50,269 bases of DNA from [Eubacterium] saphenum (lineage in GTDB: Bacteria > Bacillota > Clostridia > Peptostreptococcales > Anaerovoracaceae). Below, piece after piece: positions 43,877-50,269 of the stretch. The position numbers and the translations under genes were made by a program. The stretch spans positions 1 to 50,269 of the forward strand of contig SFHC01000015.1 in NCBI GenBank assembly GCA_004555725.1, read 5' to 3'. Numbering within the stretch: position 1 is the first letter of the stretch; the number at the start of each line of letters is the position of its first letter. The notes under the pieces were generated by a model, which was not told the DNA's origin, did no database searches, and saw nothing but the letters and a program-made list of their open reading frames with translations.

Positions 43877-43927
43877 TAACAGAGCGAATAAAGAGAATCA
43901 GAACGAAGCAGGGAAGGAGTATATAAA

Positions 43928-44137
43928 ATGTGTGTTGGACTGCCGGCTAAGGTAACAGAATTAAAGGATGGTATGGCTGTTGTAGATGCTACAGGGGCAA
44001 AGCGTACAGTAACGGCGGAGCTTCTGGATGATCTGCAGCCAGGAGACTATATTATGATCCATGCAGGCGCGGCTATCGCGAAAATCAGCGGGGACGACCA
44101 GGAAGAGACGGATGAGATCATGGAGGCATTGCAGTAA
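43928..44137 (+). CDS. hypC: Hydrogenase assembly chaperone HypC
   Basis: 69 residues, GGGAAGGAG eight bases before ATG. Begins MCVGLPAKV with the essential Cys2, followed by the beta-barrel core and GDYIMIHAGAAIAKI. HypC holds the iron that receives CN and CO on the HypCD complex and normally delivers it to the hydrogenase large subunit. No large subunit is encoded here. Stop and hypD start share one base (TAATG). Confidence 0.95.
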   Translation: MCVGLPAKVTELKDGMAVVDATGAKRTVTAELLDDLQPGDYIMIHAGAAIAKISGDDQEETDEIMEALQ

Positions 44138-45183
44138 TGAAAGCAGCACAGCAGGCCGCGGAAATTATCCGCAATTATGATGGGAAAAAACTGCGCATTA
44201 TGGAAGTCTGCGGAACACATACGCATGAGATTTTCCGCCAGGGCATCCGGAAAATGCTGCCGGAGAACATTCAGCTGATTTCAGGGCCGGGATGTCCGGT
44301 CTGTGTCACACCGGTCAGCTACATCGACGAGGCCGTGTATCTGGCTCTTGAAAAAGGATGTCTGATCACGACGTTTGGCGATTTGGTGCGCGTGCCGGGG
44401 ACAGAAAAGAGTCTGGCATCAGCCAGAGCAGAAGGCGCAGAAATCCGGCCGGTCTATTCGCCGCTGGACGCGCTGCAGTACGCAGAGGAGCATCCGGAAA
44501 AGCAGGTGGTGTTCCTGTCTGTCGGATTTGAGACGACGACGCCGCCGAGCCTGATGGCTGTGCGGAAGGCAAAGAAAGAGGGACTGAAGAATTTTTCGAT
44601 CCTGACGGCCAACAAGACCATGGATAATGCGTATCTTGCGCTGAAAGATTCTGCGGACGCATTCTTGTATCCGGGTCACGTCAGCACGATTTCCGGAACC
44701 AAAATCTACTTTGATCTCATGGAGCAGGGAATCTCCGGCGTCGTAACCGGGTTTACCGGACCGGAGCTTCTGACCGCGCTGGCTGTGATTGTGAAAAAAT
44801 CGCAGGAAGGAAAGCCGTTCTTCATGAACTGCTATCCCCGTGTGGTCACCGATGAGGGAAGTCCTGCCGCGAGAAAGCTGGCCGCAGAAATGACAGACGC
44901 CGTAGATTCAGAATGGCGCGGAATCGGTATTATTCCGAAGTCCGGCCTTCAGCTGAAACCGGAGTATGCGGATTATGACGCAAGGCTGAAATATGATATG
45001 CCGAAGATCGAAGGCCATGCCAATCCGGCATGCCGCTGTGGATCTGTGCTGAAAGGCGAAATTACGCCGGAGCAGTGTCCGGTGTTCGGAAAGGGCTGCA
45101 CGCCGGAGCATCCGGTTGGAGCATGCATGGTTTCCGGAGAAGGCGCCTGCGCCGCGTTCTATAAATACGGCAGGGATTTTTAG
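44137..45183 (+). CDS. hypD: Hydrogenase maturation protein HypD
   Basis: 348 residues. MEVCGTHTHEIFRQG (Cys25), GPGCPVC (Cys53/56), VGFETTTP and the C-terminal 4Fe-4S set with Cys299, 301, 314, 321, 330 and 338. HypD is the Fe-S scaffold on which HypE reductively places cyanide on iron, together with HypC. All catalytically relevant motifs are present, so the Fe(CN)2CO site should assemble. It begins with a one-base overlap to hypC. Confidence 0.96.
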   Translation: MKAAQQAAEIIRNYDGKKLRIMEVCGTHTHEIFRQGIRKMLPENIQLISGPGCPVCVTPVSYIDEAVYLALEKGCLITTFGDLVRVPGTEKSLASARAEGAEIRPVYSPLDALQYAEEHPEKQVVFLSVGFETTTPPSLMAVRKAKKEGLKNFSILTANKTMDNAYLALKDSADAFLYPGHVSTISGTKIYFDLMEQGISGVVTGFTGPELLTALAVIVKKSQEGKPFFMNCYPRVVTDEGSPAARKLAAEMTDAVDSEWRGIGIIPKSGLQLKPEYADYDARLKYDMPKIEGHANPACRCGSVLKGEITPEQCPVFGKGCTPEHPVGACMVSGEGACAAFYKYGRDF

Positions 45184-45288
45184 GCTGCTTTGCGGGGGAT
45201 TCGACAAAGATAAGCTGGATTCCGGGACGCATGCAAGGCAGTAAAATCAGGAATTGATGCGTGAGTTGAACATAATGGAGTAAGAAGA

Positions 45289-46314
45289 ATGGAAAAAACA
45301 GTAACCCTGGCGCAGGGAGCCGGCGGAAAGCAGACCTCTGAGCTTATAGAACAGATATTTGCCAAGTATTTCAGCAATCCTTACCTGACGGCAGACGACG
45401 CGGCCGTTCTGCCGGCGCCAAAAGGAAGAATTGCGATGACAACGGACGGATTTATTGTTTCTCCGTCAGAATTTCCGGGCGGAAATATCGGAAAACTGGC
45501 CGTATGCGGAACCGTAAACGACCTGTCCTGCATGGGTGCGAAACCGCTGTACCTGACCTGTTCCTATATTCTGGAAGAGGGATTTCCGCTGGAGAACGTA
45601 GAACGCGCGGCAGAAGCCATGGCAAAGACCGCTAAAGAAGCCGGCGTCTGCATTGTTGCCGGAGACACTAAAGTTGCCGGAAAAGGTCAGGTGGACGGTA
45701 TGTTCATCACAACAACCGGCGTCGGTGAAATTGCAGAAGGGGTAAATACAGGCGGCGAACTGGCGAAGCCGGGAGACGCGGTGATTGTTACCGGAGATGT
45801 CGGCCGTCACGGATGCGCGATTCTGCTTTCCAGAAATGAATTCCAGATCGACGCAGATGTGAAGAGCGACTGCGCACCGCTCTGGGGAACGGTTGAGGCC
45901 GTGTTAAATACCGTGAAAGAAAAAACTGGAAGTTATGAGGATCTGCACGTTGTCCGCGACGCAACCAGAGGCGGCGTCGGAACCGTGCTCTATGAGATTG
46001 CCGGACAGAGCCAGGTCGGTATTCATCTGAATCAGGAAAGTATTCCGGTAGATCCGGCTGTGTCCGGTGTCTGCGGCATGCTCGGTCTGGAACCTTTGTA
46101 CCTTGCCAATGAAGGGCGCCTGGTGATATTTGCCCCGAAAGAGCACGCAGAAGAAATCGTAAATACCCTGCATCAGCTTCCGTATTCCGGAAATGCCGCG
46201 GTGATCGGTGAAGTCACAGAAGAGCATGCAGGAAAAGTCGTCATGCATACAGCAATCGGGGGCGAGACCCTTCTGCCGCAGCCGGGCGGAGAACTGCTTC
46301 CGAGAATCTGCTGA
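45289..46314 (+). CDS. hypE: Carbamoyl dehydratase HypE
   Basis: 341 residues. PurM-like fold: LAQGAGGKQTSELI, TADDAAVL, GTVNDLSCMGAKP, AGDTKVAGKG, DATRGGVGTVLYEIA. It ends exactly in LLPRIC, the C-terminal cysteine that takes the carbamoyl group and is dehydrated with ATP to thiocyanate. That intact tail argues for an active cyanide-making HypE. 105 bp separate it from hypD and 125 bp from the second nifH-like gene, both in the same direction. Confidence 0.96.
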   Translation: MEKTVTLAQGAGGKQTSELIEQIFAKYFSNPYLTADDAAVLPAPKGRIAMTTDGFIVSPSEFPGGNIGKLAVCGTVNDLSCMGAKPLYLTCSYILEEGFPLENVERAAEAMAKTAKEAGVCIVAGDTKVAGKGQVDGMFITTTGVGEIAEGVNTGGELAKPGDAVIVTGDVGRHGCAILLSRNEFQIDADVKSDCAPLWGTVEAVLNTVKEKTGSYEDLHVVRDATRGGVGTVLYEIAGQSQVGIHLNQESIPVDPAVSGVCGMLGLEPLYLANEGRLVIFAPKEHAEEIVNTLHQLPYSGNAAVIGEVTEEHAGKVVMHTAIGGETLLPQPGGELLPRIC

Positions 46315-46439
46315 TCGGAAAGAATCTGAAGAGGAAAAACAGAGGACGCGGGCGGTCTGTGCGGAAGAGAGAAAAGAAGCCGCTTACCGCAGCGGGATAC
46401 GTTAAAAATTAAGAATAAAAGTCTGGAGCAAAAGCAACT

Positions 46440-47216
46440 ATGTATAAATTAGCATTTTACGGAAAAGGCGGAATTGGAAAATCGACGACCGTGTCCAATA
46501 TTGCCGCGGCGCTGGCACAGAAAGGGATGACTGTTCTGCAGATCGGCTGCGACCCGAAGGCAGATTCGACCATGCTTCTTCTGCACGGACAGGAGAAGAA
46601 ACCGATCATCGATCTGCTCCGCGAAAAAAACCAGCAGACGACGCTGGAAGACATGATCACGGAAGGATACGCAGGCGTCCTCTGCGCAGAAGCAGGCGGC
46701 CCGCGCCCGGGACTGGGATGCGCCGGCCGCGGCATCATCGCCGCGCTGGAATACCTGAAGAGAAAACAGGCCTATGAAACCTACAAGCCGGATGTGGTGC
46801 TGTTTGACGTTCTGGGAGACGTTGTATGCGGGGGATTCTCCATGCCGATCCGCGAAGGCTATGCCGATCAGGTGTTCATCCTGACCTCCGGAGAGGCGAT
46901 GTCCATTCACGCAGCAAAAAATATCGCACTGGCTGTGGATACGTTTCAGGAAAGAGGATACGCAACGCTTGGCGGTGTGATCGTGAACAAAAGGAATGTG
47001 CGCCGTGAAGAGGAGAATATCCGTCAGCTCTGCGAGGATATTCAGTCGGATGTCGTCGGGACTCTGGAGCGTTCTGAACTCGTACAGGATGCGGATGAAC
47101 TGCGGAAGACGGTCATAGAAGCCTTTCCGGACAGCCCGGAGGCAGAAAGTTACCGCGAACTGGCAGATGCTGTACTGAAGGCCGCTGATCGTCAGAATGC
47201 GCTGCGAGGTGAGTAA
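46440..47216 (+). CDS. NifH-like [4Fe-4S] reductase 2
   Basis: 258 residues. P-loop GKGGIGKST (8-16), CDPKADST, Cys94 (GLGCAGRG) and Cys130 (DVVCGGFS): all NifH cluster and nucleotide motifs are kept. It is close to NifH-like 1 in the switch regions but clearly diverged elsewhere, so each may serve its own DK pair. GGAG lies about 13 bases before ATG. Its stop precedes the next start by one base. Functional partner: NifD-like 2/NifK-like 2. Confidence 0.92.
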   Translation: MYKLAFYGKGGIGKSTTVSNIAAALAQKGMTVLQIGCDPKADSTMLLLHGQEKKPIIDLLREKNQQTTLEDMITEGYAGVLCAEAGGPRPGLGCAGRGIIAALEYLKRKQAYETYKPDVVLFDVLGDVVCGGFSMPIREGYADQVFILTSGEAMSIHAAKNIALAVDTFQERGYATLGGVIVNKRNVRREEENIRQLCEDIQSDVVGTLERSELVQDADELRKTVIEAFPDSPEAESYRELADAVLKAADRQNALRGE

Positions 47217-47217
47217 G

Positions 47218-48876
47218 ATGCTGAAAGATATCCATCCGTCGACACAATCCATGAGAGCGATGCCGGAAAAATACCGGACAGAAGGAGGCGGAGACCAGCT
47301 GTTCGGACCAGAGAGCGTGCGTATTGCAGAGACCTATGCGAAGCGCTGGAAGAAATCGGATGCTGGAAAAACATGGGAACATTACAGGAAAACAGGAACC
47401 TGGGAAAACAGCGCGGACAGCCGGTGCGTGTCAGCTGCACGTTCAGGAAATGCGGATGATCCGGAGGCAAGGGAAGGACGCTGTGCTGCATCTTGTGTAA
47501 ATCCTGAATCTCGTGTAAACCCGGCAGATACAGCAGGTGCATCTGGAACAGAAGACGCGGCGGAGCGCAGAATCTGTGACTGCGACCCAGAACATCTCTT
47601 TCCGGTCGGTATTGAATACACGCCGCCGGCGAGAGGAACCTGGACGATCGCACACACGCCGATGCTGGTTCCCGGCCTGCATGAAGTCTATATCTGTCCG
47701 GACGGATGCCTGCGCGGTGTTGTACTGTCTGCAGAAGAGTTCCGCGGCCTTGACCGTTTTCATGTCATCGAAGTCCGCGAGCCGGATCTGTATAACGGAA
47801 CCCTGGAAACCAAGATTATCGATGGGGTTACCTCTGTTATTCAGCAGACTCGCCGTGAATCCGGCCGTCTGCCTTCTGCAGTGATGGTGACCACCAGCTG
47901 CATCCACGATCTGATGGGACTGGACCGTGATCTGGTGTTCCGCGAGCTCAGCTTAAGATTTCCGGACATCGACATCGTTCCGGGCTGGATGAACTGCACG
48001 ATGAGAATGTCATATCTGCATTACGAGCAAGTGCAGTGGAGACAGAACTATGCCGCTCTGCATCCTTGTAAAAAAGACCCGAAGTCCGTAAACATCATCG
48101 GCAGCAGCTTCACCCTAGACCGTGAGTCCGAACTGGTGCAGATGCTGGAAACCGGAGGATATACGGTTCGAGACCTTACCCTCTGCAGGACGTATGAAGA
48201 TTACCAGAAAATGGCATCGAGTACGCTGAACATCTGGAACTGGGTCATGGGCATGGAGACATGCAGAGACCTGGAAGAGCGTCTCGGACAGCCTTCCCTG
48301 CACATGCCGTATCCATGGACATATAAAGAAATCCGGAAACAGCTGACAGAACTGAGCCAGAAAACCGGTACGCCTCTTCCGGATCTGGATGATCTGCAAA
48401 TCTGTTCGAACGCAAGCCTTCAGCGTGCGCTTGAACAGATCGGAGACACCGAAATTCAGATTGACGGCGTCGCAGTAATGCTCCCGTTCCAGCTCGCAGA
48501 ACTCTTGCTGGACCGCGGCTTCCATGTGACCAAAGTATATGCCGATGCCGTCATGCCGGAAGACCGCGCGGCATTTCAGCGGATTGCAGAAAAGTATCCG
48601 GACGTCATCGTCAGCGCGATGGTGAACTTCCGTCTCCGTGTGCGTCAAAGAGAAGATGAGGCAAGGGCAGAATCAGGCCATCACCGCATCCTGGCCATCG
48701 GACAGCGGAGCGCGTATTTCGCCGGAACCCCTTACTGGGTCGATCTGATTCAAAACAACGGCTGGTACGGATTCACAGGGATCTGCCGTCTTTCAGACGC
48801 TATGATTGACGCATACGGCCAACCAAAAGATACCGCCACACAGATTCAGATTAAAGCAAGGGGGTGCCAGGCTTGA
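47218..48876 (+). CDS. NifD-like catalytic subunit 2
   Basis: 552 residues from ATG 47218 (GAGGTGA five bases upstream). Starts with about 60 residues of helical segment, then a low-complexity linker of roughly 55 residues (rich in Ala, Asp, Ser and Cys) not seen in NifD. The component 1 core has CPDGC (Cys160/164; Cys164 in the Cys88 position of NifD) and TTSCIHDLMG (Cys228, Cys154 position). The Cys62 position is not a cysteine. Near-terminal AIGQRSAYFAGTPYWVDLI resembles the region around the cofactor pocket. It is only distantly related to NifD-like 1 and overlaps nifK-like 2 by four bases. Confidence 0.82.
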   Translation: MLKDIHPSTQSMRAMPEKYRTEGGGDQLFGPESVRIAETYAKRWKKSDAGKTWEHYRKTGTWENSADSRCVSAARSGNADDPEAREGRCAASCVNPESRVNPADTAGASGTEDAAERRICDCDPEHLFPVGIEYTPPARGTWTIAHTPMLVPGLHEVYICPDGCLRGVVLSAEEFRGLDRFHVIEVREPDLYNGTLETKIIDGVTSVIQQTRRESGRLPSAVMVTTSCIHDLMGLDRDLVFRELSLRFPDIDIVPGWMNCTMRMSYLHYEQVQWRQNYAALHPCKKDPKSVNIIGSSFTLDRESELVQMLETGGYTVRDLTLCRTYEDYQKMASSTLNIWNWVMGMETCRDLEERLGQPSLHMPYPWTYKEIRKQLTELSQKTGTPLPDLDDLQICSNASLQRALEQIGDTEIQIDGVAVMLPFQLAELLLDRGFHVTKVYADAVMPEDRAAFQRIAEKYPDVIVSAMVNFRLRVRQREDEARAESGHHRILAIGQRSAYFAGTPYWVDLIQNNGWYGFTGICRLSDAMIDAYGQPKDTATQIQIKARGCQA

Positions 48877-50269
48877 GTGTTAGCAGAAAAGAACCGCAGA
48901 ATAACAACCGCGCGGAAGCGCCGGAAATCTCCACGCCGGACGCCCGCGATATCCGCGTACACACAGTCAATTACGCGGCCGATGTATCCGGTGTCTGCTC
49001 GGCGCTGTATGAACTCGGCGGGCTGATCGTTATGCACGATGCCTCCGGCTGCAATTCCACATTTGCCACCCACGATGAGCCGCGCTGGTACGATATCGAC
49101 AGCATGATCTATATCTCCGGTCTCACCGAATACGATGCCGTACTCGGCGGCGATGAAAAGTACATCGATGACGTCCTGGAGATCGCAGAGGAGCGCAATC
49201 CGCGCTTTATCTGTGTCTTCGGATCTCCCGTCGCGCTCGTTATGGGAACCGATTTCCGCGGCATCGCGCACATTATCGAAAAGCGCACCGGGATTCCCGC
49301 CTTTTCCTTTGAGACAAGCGGAATGTATACTTATCTGCAGGGCGCGCGCCAGGCATTTGCAGCCATCGCCGACCGCTTCTGCACCGAATCCGCAGCCGCA
49401 TCTCCGGCAAAAATAAATGCGCAGGAGTCCGCGTCTGCATACTCCGGAAACGCGACAAAATTAAATCCGGGAGAAAATTCTGATGTCTCAGCACCGGCCC
49501 GTCCGCTCCGCGTCAACATCCTTGGCGTAACGCCGCTTGATTTTTCAGTTGTCGGCAACGACACCGCGCTGCGGGACTTCACCGTGCGCCATGGCATGGA
49601 GCTCAATTCCTTCTGGGCTATGGGCGACAGCCTGGACCGCCTCGCCCGCGCAGGAGCCGCCGACGTCAACCTTGTGGTTTCCTCCGTCGGCCTTGATGCC
49701 GCAGAAATCCTGCGCAGCCGTTTCGGACAGCCATATGTTGTCGGCCTGCCAATGAGCAGCACCGCCGACCAGACCCTGGCCGGACTTCTCCGCCGCGCCG
49801 CAGAAGACGGTCAGGACCACGTCTTGTGGGAAACCGACGCCCCGCGCGCAGAACTCCTGCGCGGCGATCGTCCGGATCCGCAGCAGATCGCCGCAGCTGC
49901 AGACCGTATCCGCGCGCAGCAGGACAGCACCGTCATTATCGGCGAATCCGTTCAGGCCGCGTCTATCCGTTACGTCCTGGAACATGACTGCAGCGCGCCT
50001 GCCGGCTCTGTCCATGTGATCTGTCCACTCGAAGACAGCTTCCATCTGCTTCGCGAGACCGACATCATGACCGACGACGAAGCCGCCGTCACAGAACTCG
50101 TCAACCCGGCGCACTATTTGATCGCTGATCCGGTCTGGGGAAACGTCCTGCGAAAAGATTCCCGCGTATCGCTGATCCCGCTTCCGAGCGAAGCCTGCTC
50201 CGGCCGTGTCTTCCGCGCAGATATTCCGGTATTTGCTGATCCTGCGTGGGGAGACAGGCTGAAATCACA
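48873..50269 (+). CDS. NifK-like catalytic subunit 2, partial at window end
   Basis: At least 465 codons with no stop before the edge. The start is TTG 48873 (AAGGGGG eight bases before), overlapping the previous stop as TTGA. Component 1 family: ADVSGVCSALYELGGLIVM, DASGCNSTF with Cys60 in the NifK Cys95 position, HDEPRWYD, SGLTEYDAVLGGDEKYID. The Cys153 position is non-cysteine (FGSPVALVMGTD), as in NifK-like 1. A long Ala/Ser/Asn-rich linker lies at about 165-205. Completes the second H-D-K set. Confidence 0.85.
   Translation, partial: MSVSRKEPQNNNRAEAPEISTPDARDIRVHTVNYAADVSGVCSALYELGGLIVMHDASGCNSTFATHDEPRWYDIDSMIYISGLTEYDAVLGGDEKYIDDVLEIAEERNPRFICVFGSPVALVMGTDFRGIAHIIEKRTGIPAFSFETSGMYTYLQGARQAFAAIADRFCTESAAASPAKINAQESASAYSGNATKLNPGENSDVSAPARPLRVNILGVTPLDFSVVGNDTALRDFTVRHGMELNSFWAMGDSLDRLARAGAADVNLVVSSVGLDAAEILRSRFGQPYVVGLPMSSTADQTLAGLLRRAAEDGQDHVLWETDAPRAELLRGDRPDPQQIAAAADRIRAQQDSTVIIGESVQAASIRYVLEHDCSAPAGSVHVICPLEDSFHLLRETDIMTDDEAAVTELVNPAHYLIADPVWGNVLRKDSRVSLIPLPSEACSGRVFRADIPVFADPAWGDRLKS

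Noticed and set aside
37779..50269. Genuine nitrogen-fixation (nif) operon
   Set aside because: P-cluster cysteines are incomplete in all D and K subunits, and NifB, NifE, NifN and NifV are absent; the genes belong to the wider nitrogenase-like superfamily.

Overview
The window reads as a chromosomal segment of an anaerobic, fermentative Bacillota, most likely class Clostridia. The basis is strong AGGAGG-type ribosome binding sites, an [FeFe] hydrogenase of the glutamate-synthase-linked kind with HydE and HydF, TIGR03905-, TIGR04274- and TM1266-type families, and low-oxygen thiol redox genes. Genus cannot be fixed by eye. I see no rRNA, tRNA, phage, IS element or CRISPR.

Layout: (1) 1-10400: a sigma-like orphan, a SulP transporter, a half-length plus a full-length M20 amidohydrolase, a CDF metal exporter, thioredoxin/thioredoxin reductase/thioesterase, repeat arrays, then a leftward OhrR-like regulator and TSCPD protein. 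(2) 10650-16140: a lipoprotein, a polar amino-acid ABC transporter, an ArsR regulator with a NifX-like His/Cys-rich protein, and a VOC protein. (3) 16420-24500: panF-yhdT, a secreted Ig-like protein split by an in-frame amber codon, metY, ilvE, a DNA glycosylase and a flavin reductase. (4) 24800-31270: the [FeFe] hydrogenase operon (GltD-like subunit, HydA) and maturases HydE and HydF. HydG is not here. (5) 31300-37040: repeat arrays, M24 peptidase, YitT-type membrane protein, M1-type secreted peptidase. (6) 37440 to the window end: one long rightward cluster of TM1266-like regulator, nifH-like 1, nifD-like 1, nifK-like 1, hypF, hypC, hypD, hypE, nifH-like 2, nifD-like 2, nifK-like 2. The last gene is cut by the window edge and starts at TTG.

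The last cluster is the main candidate for an undescribed system. Two complete nitrogenase-like reductase/catalytic sets flank a complete Fe(CN)2CO assembly line (HypC, D, E, F), with no hypA/hypB, no NiFe hydrogenase subunit and no NifB/NifEN in the window. The nifH-nifD and hypC-hypD joints are one-base overlaps and nifD2-nifK2 is a four-base overlap, so most of it is probably co-transcribed. My inference is that the Hyp proteins feed a cyanide/CO-ligated iron centre, or a related metallocofactor, to a nitrogenase-like enzyme. This is not proven by sequence.

A second notable layer is intergenic. Several repeat arrays have strictly fixed geometry. The best is a 102-bp period built from GTATACAGTATAC, 7 bp, TTGGACGCA, 37 bp, TGCGTCCAA, 27 bp, with unrelated spacer sequence of constant length. 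It occurs in two arrays 22 kb apart, and one unit is longer by exactly 10 bp. Regulatory palindromes are also seen around the trxA, arsR and amino-acid ABC promoters, and there are structured leaders ahead of the hydrogenase operon and the TM1266-like gene.
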